From Patescibacteria group bacterium (GTDB lineage Bacteria > Patescibacteria > ABY1 > UBA10025 > JAHIVO01), in the NCBI GenBank assembly GCA_028718605.1, contig JAQULM010000002.1:1-64000 (forward strand): a DNA stretch of 64,000 bases. The letters run 5' to 3'. Below the pieces are notes generated by a model. That model ran no database searches, was not told the origin of the DNA, and worked only from the letters and a program-made list of their open reading frames with translations. How positions within the stretch are numbered: position 1 is the first letter of the stretch; every line of letters starts with the position of its first letter. The position numbers and the translations under genes were made by a program. Below, piece by piece: positions 23,021 through 32,598 of this stretch.

Positions 23021-25237
23021 TTATTGGATAACGCCGTTCTTCAACGTGACTGTATTACTGCACGTAACCTGGCTTGCTGAATCAACAACGCATACTGAAT
23101 AGTAGTGCGTGCCACTCTCAAGATTAACTGCTGCGGTCCGCGAACCGGCCGCATTACCAGTGTCGGCATAGGTGGTTGTCGATGCGTCGCCGATCGGAGC
23201 CAGATATCCATCGGCTGGGTATTTGGGTGACGCATTCGTTTGCGACCATACAACCTTGTAATACGAAAAGTCCCGTTCTAAGGAAGCAGCCCACGTCAAT
23301 TCAACCGTACCGTCATCGTACGTTGCGGACAGGGATACCGCTGTCGGCGGTTCATTTTCATTGATCGCCGTCACGCGCGCGACATTGCTGCAGATGGTTT
23401 CGTCCCCGACAGCACAAATTCGATAATAGTACGCGGTCCCCTTTATTGCACCGTAATCCCGATGGCTCTCTTCCCCTTTTGATTTGACGGCGATATACCC
23501 GTCATCGGGATAGCGGAGGTCTGCGTTCGTTTCCGAACGTACAACTTTGTAGTATTTAAATCCGGTGATTGAGGAGGCGTCCGTCCACCAAATACCGACA
23601 CCGGAATCCTCCGCCTTGAGAGTCATCAGAAGTGACGCGTCGGCTGATACGGCCGGTGCGGTTGCAGTGGCATCATTGCTGTACGAAATACATGCGCCAT
23701 CGCCGCTGTACTGGCACACACGGAAATGATACGTCTTTCCGTCAGTCATCAGCCAGGTATACGACCGCGCAGTGGAATCAGTTATGTATTGAAAATCACT
23801 TCCAGGATATGCCGGGTTTGCCGCTTCACTGCGAACGAGCTTAAAACCGTGCTCAATAGTAAGATCGGATACGGTCCACGACAGCCGGATGCCAGTACTC
23901 TCCGCTATTGCGGAGAGTGTCATGCTGCCAGTATTTGCTGATCCTGTACCGCCATTTTCGGCTGGCGGAGAATCTTCAGTGATGCCGCCTTTCATATACG
24001 CGACATTCGAACAAAAAACAATATTGCCTTCCATCACCTCGCAGACGCGGTAGTAATAAGAAATGGCGGCTTGGACGTCGGTATCTGTATACGCTTCACT
24101 CCCAGCGTCAGTCTTCGCAATATATCCGTCAGCTGGGAATTTCAGATCTGCATTTGTTTCGGAACGTACAACTTTATAATACTGGAATGACTGGCTCGTT
24201 GATGCATTCCATTGCAGATGGACGCCATCTTGCTTTGTCTCGGCGTACAGCACGAGTGGTGTTGCGGTCGTGAGCGGCACCTCAATGTCGTAGATGACTT
24301 TGACCTCTTGGACCCGGCGGTTGCCATTAGCGTCCTCAGCAACGACGGTAATGGTATTTTTCCCCGCCGAAAGAAGGATTGGTTTTGTAAATGTACCGTC
24401 GGCATTTTCCGCCGCCTCGCCGTTTACCGTCAGGATTGCCGACTGGTCGGCTACGGTACCCGTGACCGTTACGGTTCCCTCCGTCGTGGTATAGCCGTCC
24501 TCGGGGGATTGGATCGTAAGCTCTGGCCCAGCGTATTCTTGCATAATGCCAAGGTCATCCGTCACTTTCGTATCCTCTTCCTTATTCCATGTATACCACT
24601 CGTTTTTTAGCTTCTCGGTATCAATCTTTAAAATGCTGACGTCCTGGCTCTCTTTGTCGATCGTTGCCGCATCACCCTGGCCGACTTCCTGCTCGCTATC
24701 GCCAGCGCGCACTGCCACCCGGCTCTCGAGGACAGAAACATCGATCGTTGTCTCGTCCATCACGACATCAAACGCAGTACCGAGCGCTTTGATCGCCACA
24801 TCGTCTGTTTTCAACGTGTACACACCCTGTCCTTTATGCACCCGGCTGTAGGTCGCGCCCGAAGACTGCATAATGATCATATTGCTCGAACGGAGATCGG
24901 TGAGAAAAACTTCGGTTTCATACCCGAGCCGGATAACCGTACCATTCTCAAGGAGAATGATAGCCCTGCTGGTACGCGCCGCGCTCGTCCGGATCCCGTC
25001 GCCATCGTGCAGAACAGTATCGGTTTCTACGGGCTGCCAGCCTTCATCACCCTGGTTAACTTCGACGCCGTCCTGCTGATATGCAAGGGTTGCTGCTACC
25101 GAATGCTGACGGCGCATCACAGTCGCGATGTTCGGCTGGATGATTTCCTGATTCTGCATATACCAATAGACACCCCAGCCGAGTGCGATACCGGCTGCAA
25201 AAATACCTATCATCGGAAATACAGCTTTTTTATGCAT
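23021..25237 (-). CDS. Membrane-anchored FecR-domain protein with fibronectin-like repeats
   Basis: The 738-aa protein has a membrane segment at 7-26, then a FecR-like domain at about 45-195 (DGIRTSAARTSRAIILLENG and IKALGTAFDVV). An Ig-like glucodextranase-B-type domain follows at about 240-325, and then four tandem fibronectin-III-like repeats to the C-terminus. Three of the repeats share a nearly identical phrase of the type YYKVVRSETNADL..P.DGYIA and each holds a cysteine pair near its end. No FecI sigma factor or TonB receptor is nearby, so classical iron signalling is unlikely. A structural or binding role outside the cell is more plausible. It stands 42 bases downstream of the NHL protein gene. 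Confidence 0.82.
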   Translation of the reverse strand: MHKKAVFPMIGIFAAGIALGWGVYWYMQNQEIIQPNIATVMRRQHSVAATLAYQQDGVEVNQGDEGWQPVETDTVLHDGDGIRTSAARTSRAIILLENGTVIRLGYETEVFLTDLRSSNMIIMQSSGATYSRVHKGQGVYTLKTDDVAIKALGTAFDVVMDETTIDVSVLESRVAVRAGDSEQEVGQGDAATIDKESQDVSILKIDTEKLKNEWYTWNKEEDTKVTDDLGIMQEYAGPELTIQSPEDGYTTTEGTVTVTGTVADQSAILTVNGEAAENADGTFTKPILLSAGKNTITVVAEDANGNRRVQEVKVIYDIEVPLTTATPLVLYAETKQDGVHLQWNASTSQSFQYYKVVRSETNADLKFPADGYIAKTDAGSEAYTDTDVQAAISYYYRVCEVMEGNIVFCSNVAYMKGGITEDSPPAENGGTGSANTGSMTLSAIAESTGIRLSWTVSDLTIEHGFKLVRSEAANPAYPGSDFQYITDSTARSYTWLMTDGKTYHFRVCQYSGDGACISYSNDATATAPAVSADASLLMTLKAEDSGVGIWWTDASSITGFKYYKVVRSETNADLRYPDDGYIAVKSKGEESHRDYGAIKGTAYYYRICAVGDETICSNVARVTAINENEPPTAVSLSATYDDGTVELTWAASLERDFSYYKVVWSQTNASPKYPADGYLAPIGDASTTTYADTGNAAGSRTAAVNLESGTHYYSVCVVDSASQVTCSNTVTLKNGVIQ

Positions 25238-25279
25238 AGGAGACGCTTTTATTAAAAATTGCGATTTGGCGGTTCCCCT

Positions 25280-28200
25280 CTATACTTCATCAACGTTGAT
25301 TACCCGTACATTAGGCCCTCCGCCTGACCGCGGAACGGTCATGAGCTCATCAGCGCCATCTCCGTCAACATCACCGCCAGCAACGTTAACTCCGCCAAGA
25401 TAAGACGTCGGGTACACGAAGAATTCCTTAAGCATATTCTCCCTAATATTATACACCCGGACAAGCGGAGTTGCACTATCGCCAACGCCAACAAGCAGCT
25501 CCTTGATTCCGTCACCATCAGTATCAACTCCCGCCAGAGAAACGCCACCGCGGTAATCAATACCGAACGCAAAAAATCCGGGAGACAGCCGTTTCAGCTC
25601 ATTGGGCCTAATCTGGAAATACTGAACATGGGGCGCGCCACGTTGCGGGCCCGTCACGATCTCATCCTTCCCGTCACCATCACAGTCTGCGGTTGTGACA
25701 TTGATGCCTCCACGAAAATTCCGGTCATATGCCATGAAATTGGTAAGTATTTTCCCATTTAAATTATAAACGAGAACGTGTGGGCCGCCGCCTGATTGTG
25801 CTGCTACGACTACTTCATACACGCCATCGCCATCCGTGTCACCGCAGGAAAGATTGATACCGCCGAGAAACTTCCCATCGAGTACAGAGAAGCCAGCGTT
25901 CAAGATTTTCCCGTATCCATCGAATATTCTGACGAGTGGCCATCCGCCCGGACCCTGCGCTGCAACAACTTCATCGAGGTCGTCCCCGTTTACATCGCAT
26001 GCGGTTACGGTTACGCCGTTCCGCAGTGAAGAATCGAACGCAAAAAACTGCGACTTCACGTTACCCGTACTGTCGAAAATGCGTATGTGGGGTGCCATGC
26101 CATCCCCCGAACCGACAATAATCTCATCGTCATTGCTCCCGAGGAGATTCCCGGATCCCGTATGGTACCCGCCCCGCAAGCTTGATGAAAAAGCGAAAAA
26201 CGACGTGCCTTCCGCGAGCGGCGGCTCATATGTTGTCGGCTCGGTAACCGAGCTCGAAGATTTATGAGAATACTGATAGTATGTGTCCGGCACGTTACCG
26301 TTTGCATCCGTGATGCCCAGCTTGTGCTCAAGTGTCGCATTTTGGCCATCAAGGTTTACGACAGTCACGTCATACCACCCTGCGCCCATACTCGAGAGCG
26401 GGAGCCGCACTGACAACGAAGTAGCGGATTGTACGTACGTGATCTCTCCTTGGTAATCGGCAAAGTACGTCTTGAGACCGTAGAGAAAATTCGTACCGGT
26501 TACCTGCACATGTAAACCGCCGCCGGTATTCCAACCGGGATTCACTGCCTGGGGGGAAACACCGGTCACGGTCGGCGCTGGTTCAGCATACGGAGCCTCA
26601 CCCTCGATTTCCATGCCCCGTATGACGTCATTCCACATGTCAGCGACATACAGCTTTGTGCCGGCAAGATTCGGCTGCAATCCTTTCAGGTTGTTGAATT
26701 CGGCAACGCTGCTCGCCCCATTTTTATAACCGCGCGAGCCAGAACCGGCAACGAGCTTGGTGAGGCGCGAACTCGGATCAACCGTACGCACGCGCTGAGA
26801 TCCCGTGTCTGAAAAATAGAGCTGCCCGTCCGCGCTCATTTTTACATACTCCGGATACGAGAGGACTGCATTCGTACCGATCGCCTCACGGTATCCCGCG
26901 GAGCCGTTGCCAACAAGGGTGCTGACCGTATTTGTCGCAAGCTCAATTTTCCGTATCGCATGGTTGTTCGAATCGGCAACGTACAGATTGGTACCGGAAC
27001 CGTCAATCGCGATTCCAAACGGCCGGTCAAATTGCGCATCAGCGCCGATGCCGTTCTTGTACCCGTCTGCGCCCGATCCGGCAACGAGCCAGGTTTGGCC
27101 GTCTGATATTCGGACTTTACGGATGCGGTTATTGCCAGTATCCGCAATGTATAAATAGGTATCGGTCTGATCAATGGCAATGCCGGATGGAGCACGAAAA
27201 TATGAGCACCCGGCTGCGCCGGTTGTTAGAACGTCCTGCGAACATCGTGTGCCTTCTTTGTACCCATTATTATCCGTTCCGCGAGTGTTGATAAGGCCTG
27301 CACCGGTCACGAGGAATGTCCGGACAGGATCTGCGGTCAAGTTTACGCCCCTGATCCTGTTGTTCCAGCGGTCAACAACATAGAGCCGTGTTCCCGTAGA
27401 ATTGACCGCGATGCCCTGGATGGTCGAAAAACGGATAGGCAGGCTATCGTAGTCAGTTCCCTCGCCTCGATAATTATCGATGCTCGAACCGATGACGTGG
27501 CTGACGGTGCCGGCGGCAATATCTACCTTGCGAATTTTATTGTTATCCGCAATATATAAATACTTCCCGTCATGTGTCATCGTGATGTCGTACGGCCGGC
27601 CGAAAAGCGCATCGTCGATGTCCCCATTTAAATTTCCGAAGCGGTCGCCGCCCGCGAATTTATTATTCGTATCGCCGTCATTCTTGTCGAACCGATGGAT
27701 AGTCCCCATGCCCGCATTAACCGTATAGACGTAATCCCCCGCGACCACGACGCCAGACGGGTAAATCATTTCATTCTGCCGAGTGTCCTGGTACACGAGC
27801 GTGGTTTTCTTTGTAGAAATGTTAATTTTTCGAATACGGTCAACTGTCCAGTTGTCATGGTCTGAAACGTAGAGGTACCCGCCATCGAGCGCGACACCCC
27901 AGACGTTTTCGAACTGCGCACCGGTTCCGGTCCCCTCCTTGTACCCCGATGTGCCTGATCCAGCGATTACGGTAAGAACACCCGTCGCGGTGTTAATAGC
28001 AACAACGCGATGATTACCGTTATCCGCTACGTACAACGTACTGCCGTCAATCGAGATATCCATATGCCGCGGATCCGAAAGCGACGAGGTCAGCGTTGTA
28101 ACGCTGCCTCCGCTTGTGGAAACGTATTTAACGGCATTATGGCCCGAATCAGTGAAATACAGCCGCGTTCCGTACGGTTTTACCCCAATCGGCGATGACA

Positions 28201-28654
28201 AACCAGAGCTTACGAGCGTTGATACGGTGCCGCTCGATGAAACTTTTTTGATTTTATTATTTGCTGTGTCGGCTATGTAAACGCTGCCGTTTGAACCGAC
28301 TGCCACGCCTCGCGGCAGGGCAAACTCTGCGGACTTCCTCGCGCCATCGGTATCGCCATATGAACCCGTGCCGGCATACGTCGTAACAATACCGCTGGAT
28401 GAAATCTTTCGGATGGCGTTATTATACGTATCGGCAACGTAAAAATTTCCTGAACTGTCGCGGCTGAGGTCTTCCGGGAAATCAAAATTCGCCTCCAGCT
28501 TATCAAGGCCATCGCCGCCGATAATTTTTCCTGTATACGTGCTCACATCACCATAGGCAGCGAGTGCGGTTCCGGCACCTAAAAACGCAGTGCCTACCAA
28601 AAACCCAGCGATGAGCACCGCCTGTACTATTCGTTTCATACGAAAAGAAATCAT
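25280..28654 (-). CDS. Secreted NHL-propeller / TIG / FG-GAP protein
   Basis: The 1124-aa protein has a signal peptide (about 1-33), then many NHL repeats to about residue 690. Typical phrases are GVAVGSNGSVYIADTANNKIKK and GIAIDGSGTNLYVADSNNHAIRK. An IPT/TIG Ig-like domain follows (VTGVSPQAVNPGWNTGG), and about five FG-GAP repeats with Ca-loop phrases such as GDTDGDGVYEVVVAAQ end the protein. It is two beta-propellers on one chain, likely extracellular and adhesive or carbohydrate-binding. A second ATG five codons in (28639) is an equally possible start. A TATAAT box lies about 40 bases upstream. Confidence 0.85.
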   Translation of the reverse strand: MISFRMKRIVQAVLIAGFLVGTAFLGAGTALAAYGDVSTYTGKIIGGDGLDKLEANFDFPEDLSRDSSGNFYVADTYNNAIRKISSSGIVTTYAGTGSYGDTDGARKSAEFALPRGVAVGSNGSVYIADTANNKIKKVSSSGTVSTLVSSGLSSPIGVKPYGTRLYFTDSGHNAVKYVSTSGGSVTTLTSSLSDPRHMDISIDGSTLYVADNGNHRVVAINTATGVLTVIAGSGTSGYKEGTGTGAQFENVWGVALDGGYLYVSDHDNWTVDRIRKINISTKKTTLVYQDTRQNEMIYPSGVVVAGDYVYTVNAGMGTIHRFDKNDGDTNNKFAGGDRFGNLNGDIDDALFGRPYDITMTHDGKYLYIADNNKIRKVDIAAGTVSHVIGSSIDNYRGEGTDYDSLPIRFSTIQGIAVNSTGTRLYVVDRWNNRIRGVNLTADPVRTFLVTGAGLINTRGTDNNGYKEGTRCSQDVLTTGAAGCSYFRAPSGIAIDQTDTYLYIADTGNNRIRKVRISDGQTWLVAGSGADGYKNGIGADAQFDRPFGIAIDGSGTNLYVADSNNHAIRKIELATNTVSTLVGNGSAGYREAIGTNAVLSYPEYVKMSADGQLYFSDTGSQRVRTVDPSSRLTKLVAGSGSRGYKNGASSVAEFNNLKGLQPNLAGTKLYVADMWNDVIRGMEIEGEAPYAEPAPTVTGVSPQAVNPGWNTGGGLHVQVTGTNFLYGLKTYFADYQGEITYVQSATSLSVRLPLSSMGAGWYDVTVVNLDGQNATLEHKLGITDANGNVPDTYYQYSHKSSSSVTEPTTYEPPLAEGTSFFAFSSSLRGGYHTGSGNLLGSNDDEIIVGSGDGMAPHIRIFDSTGNVKSQFFAFDSSLRNGVTVTACDVNGDDLDEVVAAQGPGGWPLVRIFDGYGKILNAGFSVLDGKFLGGINLSCGDTDGDGVYEVVVAAQSGGGPHVLVYNLNGKILTNFMAYDRNFRGGINVTTADCDGDGKDEIVTGPQRGAPHVQYFQIRPNELKRLSPGFFAFGIDYRGGVSLAGVDTDGDGIKELLVGVGDSATPLVRVYNIRENMLKEFFVYPTSYLGGVNVAGGDVDGDGADELMTVPRSGGGPNVRVINVDEV

Positions 28655-28692
28655 ACGTGTGGTTTTTGTTTTTGGTTTTTGATTTTATACAG

Positions 28693-28698
28693 CCATTA
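28693..28698 (-). promoter_or_regulatory. -10 box upstream of the NHL protein gene
   Basis: TATAAT on the minus strand follows a T-rich stretch and lies about 40 bases before the start codon. The terminator of the upstream operon is directly behind it. Confidence 0.4.
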
Positions 28699-28730
28699 TA
28701 GCATATTATTGAAAAAAAATCAAGTAAAAA

Positions 28731-28770
28731 TAAAAAAGGAGCGGGATGCCTGCAATAGGCTCCCCGCTCC
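28731..28770 (-). terminator. Intrinsic terminator of the unknown four-ORF operon
   Basis: The stem GGAGCGGG/CCCGCTCC with an inner GCCT/AGGC helix is followed on the minus strand by TTTTTTATTTTT. Confidence 0.88.
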
Positions 28771-28804
28771 AGAAAAAGTCAAATCCTCCTTTGTTATAGA
28801 ACGA

Positions 28805-30424
28805 CTATACTACCGCGAAATACCCGCTTGGGTAACGGCGGTTGTCGAAATCCCATAAGCAGACCATCAGCCAGCGTATGCCTGGCTGGAGGGGCTCAAA
28901 CCGGATAACCGCTTCATACGAATCTCCGGGATTGAGCTGCTTTGCCTGCTTCGGCTTCAATCCGGTCACGTATTCGAGAATCCGATAACACGTATCCGGA
29001 TCGGTGCTTCGTAGATAGGTGAATTTCTTGACGCACGCAACGATGCGCTCGTGAGCATTCTTCATGCCTGGTGGAACAACCCAGACGAACTTAACGTCCG
29101 TCCCTTGCGCGAAGGATACAATCTCGGTAACCCCGATACGTAATCCCTCCGTGCTGTCAAGCCAGAGAGTGTCTGGGAACTCCTTTTCGAAGACCATAAC
29201 CTGTTCACTCGACGGCATATACGAACCCTCTCCGAGATCGTCCGTCTGTACGTTCGTCGGAACAGCATCGGCAACCTGGCTTACCGATTCGTCATCCGGC
29301 ACAACAGAAGCATACTGGTCTGTTGTGGACGGTTGTTGAACCGGCTGCAGCTGCTGCCGTTGCGGCACAATCGGCTCGCCTGCCGGCTCCTGAGGAGAAG
29401 CCGGCTGGTGCATGCCGTACTGTGTTGCATTCGGCACCCGTGTTTCCATGGGCATCGGCGCAGCGTTTTTCGGCGGCTTCGCAAGGAAACCCCGCAGGAG
29501 AACGGCGTCGATGGAATCCACCTTACCGTCGCCGTCATAGTCCCCTTTCAGGTACCACGCGCCGCCGATCTTCATCATCAGGTGATTGTTGTCCATACGG
29601 AATGCCAGATCATTCTGGATAATGTCCGCATCGACCGAATCAACCTTGTCGCTCAAGTCAACGTCCAGAAGCTGGCCGACTGGTCCGAGCGAAGAGAACG
29701 ACGTAGCTATATTGCCCGCCAGCTCAACACCCCGGACGCCGCCGTCGATGATCTTCTGGACTGGCGCCGGCAAGTGGCCGTACGTCAAGTGTGCGAACGT
29801 GAACAATCCAACGCACGCCAATACGAGGACGGATGCCGCCCTGACACGGTAGCGCCACGTATCGTTCACGATGAACAGCGCAATCTGCGACAGCGCGAAA
29901 AGCGCGAATGTCTCGGGCTCGTGGTTCCACGGCTCGTACAGCAGGAACGCCGCCATCACGGCGACATCCCAGTACAGGATGTGCTGGAAGAGTTCACCAA
30001 TCGTGGCCACTCCCTGCTTCGCAAACGCACCGCCTGCCTTGAGACTCGCGAGCAGAAGCACCGCGAACACCAGAAGCATGCAGTACATGACGAGCAGCAG
30101 GGACGCTATTCCGAAAATTGCCACATAGAAGCCACCATGGAACACGTACATGAACATGCCGCACACGGTGACAAGGGCAAGGAGCAGAAAAAACCTGCCC
30201 TGCGCCTTTTTCCAGATCATGCTGGCGACATCGCCAGCCGTGCGCGCACCCTGCATGACATTGTCAATAAGCTGCTCGGCGAACTTGAACCCGAGCAGAT
30301 GAAGGATGATGGTCCCGATGACCGTGGCCTGGATCGGGCCGATCGAGAACAAACCCTTCTTCCTTTTCTTTTCCGCGCCGGCTTTTCCGTCGGCGGGATC
30401 AGGACTTAGGCTGGTCTTAGGCAT
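28805..30424 (-). CDS. Polytopic membrane protein with dockerin-like Ca-binding repeats
   Basis: I do not recognise the whole 540-aa protein. After a basic N-terminus come about five membrane helices between residues 78 and 213. Residues 254-314 hold two dockerin-like loops, LSDKVDSVDADIIQNDLA and YDGDGKVDSIDAVLLRGFLA, each with the Asp/Asn ladder of an EF-hand-type site and a following helix. A Pro/Gln-rich linker (about 320-420) leads to a soluble C-terminal domain. The ATG at 30424 follows GGAGGTGCTCATC and overlaps the upstream gene by 8 bases. It is the last gene of the operon and is followed by a terminator. Confidence 0.8.
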   Translation of the reverse strand: MPKTSLSPDPADGKAGAEKKRKKGLFSIGPIQATVIGTIILHLLGFKFAEQLIDNVMQGARTAGDVASMIWKKAQGRFFLLLALVTVCGMFMYVFHGGFYVAIFGIASLLLVMYCMLLVFAVLLLASLKAGGAFAKQGVATIGELFQHILYWDVAVMAAFLLYEPWNHEPETFALFALSQIALFIVNDTWRYRVRAASVLVLACVGLFTFAHLTYGHLPAPVQKIIDGGVRGVELAGNIATSFSSLGPVGQLLDVDLSDKVDSVDADIIQNDLAFRMDNNHLMMKIGGAWYLKGDYDGDGKVDSIDAVLLRGFLAKPPKNAAPMPMETRVPNATQYGMHQPASPQEPAGEPIVPQRQQLQPVQQPSTTDQYASVVPDDESVSQVADAVPTNVQTDDLGEGSYMPSSEQVMVFEKEFPDTLWLDSTEGLRIGVTEIVSFAQGTDVKFVWVVPPGMKNAHERIVACVKKFTYLRSTDPDTCYRILEYVTGLKPKQAKQLNPGDSYEAVIRFEPLQPGIRWLMVCLWDFDNRRYPSGYFAVV

Positions 30425-31466
30425 GATGAGCACCTCCTTCAATGACAGCAGTGACGCTGAGGACCTGCTCAACAACCGGCTTCGATGCTTCGATGAACCT
30501 GTTGTACAAGTACACAGCGATTGCGACTCCAGCGACCGCCACAACAAGCCCGCTCGGAATGCCGACCCACGCACCGTATTCGACAGTCAGCAAACTGCCA
30601 ACAGTAAACGCGGTAGCGAGGAATACAATGATGATTACCGCCGCAAGGATGAGCGCGCCAAGCAGGCCGGTGCTTCGGGGGGGCGTATCGGTTGGCACCG
30701 CTGCAGGATTAGCCGGGGTCGTACGCTGGCGCCGTACCGGCAACCGCTTCCTCGCCGCCAGGACAATCCCGACAGCGATGAGTGCGATGCCGATCGGCAC
30801 GCCGATCCACGGACTGTGCTGGTAGCTTAGGCCTACTCCGAGAAACACGCCCAGACCCGTGAACAAGCTCACGATCTTGACGCGATCCCAGAACAAACCC
30901 TTTGCTTTCGCATTGTGGCTTGTCTCCTGAAGCCATGCCTGGAATTCCTCGTTGTGCGGAATTTCCCACTGGCGCGCCGTGTCGTACAGCTCCCAACCCT
31001 TGTGGGCCAGGAAGCCACTCACCTCAGCGACGTTTTTCACTCGATGCTCAGCATCAAGCTGGAACGCCGTATTGGTGTAGTCAACCACCATCCCGGATCC
31101 TTTTTCTGCCAGTTCCTTTGCGACTCGCTTGGCTTCGCTATACGCATCTTTGCCCATGATGACACCGTGGGCAAAGAGTTCCTCGATTCGATCAAAGAGC
31201 AGGCGAAATTCGCCCGGCGCGTCGCCTGTCGCGATATCAGTCCCGCCGCGAATGGCGAGCCCGATCGTCAACAAGTTAAGCAAGCCCATGACGGTCTTGT
31301 TCTCGATTCCCAGAGGGAATTTCACTTTTTCCACAAGCCCTTGAATCCGCTTGAACAAATCCCAAGACGGCTTTTCTGAAGCTGGTGGAGTGTCAACCGA
31401 CGCATCAGCCACAGCAGCTGTGGCTTCAGCAGCAGTTGTATCGGTTACGATATTGTCATCTGCCAT
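30417..31466 (-). CDS. Unknown membrane protein with a duplicated helical hairpin
   Basis: A 349-aa protein of unknown function. Residues 1-190 are soluble, with an Ala/Thr-rich start and amphipathic helices. Four membrane helices follow at about 196-214, 220-239, 266-291 and 299-321. The second and fourth share a repeat, WIGVPIG at 220 and WVGIPSG at 300, each followed by a similar hydrophobic run, so the membrane part looks like an internal duplication. The start codon overlaps the upstream stop as TAATG, with AGGAGAAG as ribosome site. Its stop overlaps the next gene. Confidence 0.75.
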   Translation of the reverse strand: MADDNIVTDTTAAEATAAVADASVDTPPASEKPSWDLFKRIQGLVEKVKFPLGIENKTVMGLLNLLTIGLAIRGGTDIATGDAPGEFRLLFDRIEELFAHGVIMGKDAYSEAKRVAKELAEKGSGMVVDYTNTAFQLDAEHRVKNVAEVSGFLAHKGWELYDTARQWEIPHNEEFQAWLQETSHNAKAKGLFWDRVKIVSLFTGLGVFLGVGLSYQHSPWIGVPIGIALIAVGIVLAARKRLPVRRQRTTPANPAAVPTDTPPRSTGLLGALILAAVIIIVFLATAFTVGSLLTVEYGAWVGIPSGLVVAVAGVAIAVYLYNRFIEASKPVVEQVLSVTAVIEGGAHHA

Positions 31467-32593
31467 TAGACTTCTCCTCCTGCGGGATCAGCGGGGACGA
31501 CAAGCGTCCCATGGATCTGCGCCCAGAGCGCGTCAATGCGCGTCCGGTTTTCTTTATGCAGGGTATCGTTTCGTTTACGGGCTTCTTCGTGGGCGTCTCG
31601 CCTTTTTTGAAGCCAATCCTCAATCCGATCCCAGAATTCTGAATCACCTTGGCGCCGATGCTCCGAGAGGAGCAGCGAACACCGATGGTCATGTGTTGGC
31701 ATGCTGGCCAGGCGTTCAAACTCCTGGTTGTTCCAGCTTGCCATCAATTGCCGAACTTTCTTGACCGCGTCGTTGCCGAACTTCTCCTGGACGTAGTCCA
31801 GGAAGTCGACGATAGTCAGGCGCGTTACCTCATCAAGTGCCAGGATCGCCATGATCGCCTTGGTTTCACGTTCTTCCGGCGCGCCGTGCTTTTCGTCGCC
31901 CGGGAGGAATCCCATGACGTCGAAAATACCGAATAGCGTGCTGAAGTCCGGAACCGTGCCGCGCTGCATGCGCTGCGCGATCTTCTCGACCTGCTGCGGC
32001 TTCATGGCAGCGAATATCGCCGAAACGCGCTTACGCTTCGCCTCATCGAGCTCTTCGAGCCCGGCGAGCCACGCAGCCCATACGTCTTCGCCGACGTTCA
32101 GGGCAAACATCGAAAAGTTCGCCATGCCGTCGAGCGTCTGTTTCAGGTCAGCGATCGCGCCCTTGACCGCAGCCGGATGCTCTTGCGGAGCACCCACGCG
32201 GCCTTCGAGCCGGTCCTTCACCGACTTTTCCCACGCAGCGACGAATCGCGTGCGCAGGTCGTCGATCAGCGGCGGCGTGTTCGTCACGCGCGCGATGCCG
32301 ATCGACAGGTACTTCGTCAACCATGACGACAGATCGAGGAGTTTCCTCGTCGCTGGGTCGTCAAAGGCCTTCTGGGGTATCTGGCGAACCAGGTACTCCA
32401 CGGCCGGGCCCATGCCCGTATCCACGAACTGCTGCGTAACATCGGCTCCCCACGATTTCTTCGGTGGGGCCGACGCGGCGTTGGCGTTGGCATTGCTGCC
32501 TCCGCCTGATCCGGACGTACGTTCATCCCGGCGATTTTTATCGCGCCGAAAATCCCGCCGCCCCCTGTCTTTTCTGTGGTCATTTCTGTCCAC
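31466..32593 (-). CDS. Unknown helical protein with a basic, disordered N-terminus
   Basis: A 375-aa soluble protein of unknown function. Residues 1-28 are rich in Arg, Lys and Asp (RNDHRKDRGRRDFRRDKNRR), then a Gly/Ser/Asn/Ala linker, then a mainly helical body. The basic tail suggests binding to nucleic acid or to acidic lipid, but no domain is recognised. GTG at 32593 is chosen because AAGGAGG stands 8 bases upstream. A GTG three codons earlier would lie inside that site. It is the first large gene of the operon and is directly preceded by a 26-codon ORF. Confidence 0.72.
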   Translation of the reverse strand: MDRNDHRKDRGRRDFRRDKNRRDERTSGSGGGSNANANAASAPPKKSWGADVTQQFVDTGMGPAVEYLVRQIPQKAFDDPATRKLLDLSSWLTKYLSIGIARVTNTPPLIDDLRTRFVAAWEKSVKDRLEGRVGAPQEHPAAVKGAIADLKQTLDGMANFSMFALNVGEDVWAAWLAGLEELDEAKRKRVSAIFAAMKPQQVEKIAQRMQRGTVPDFSTLFGIFDVMGFLPGDEKHGAPEERETKAIMAILALDEVTRLTIVDFLDYVQEKFGNDAVKKVRQLMASWNNQEFERLASMPTHDHRCSLLLSEHRRQGDSEFWDRIEDWLQKRRDAHEEARKRNDTLHKENRTRIDALWAQIHGTLVVPADPAGGEV

Positions 32594-32598
32594 GATAC

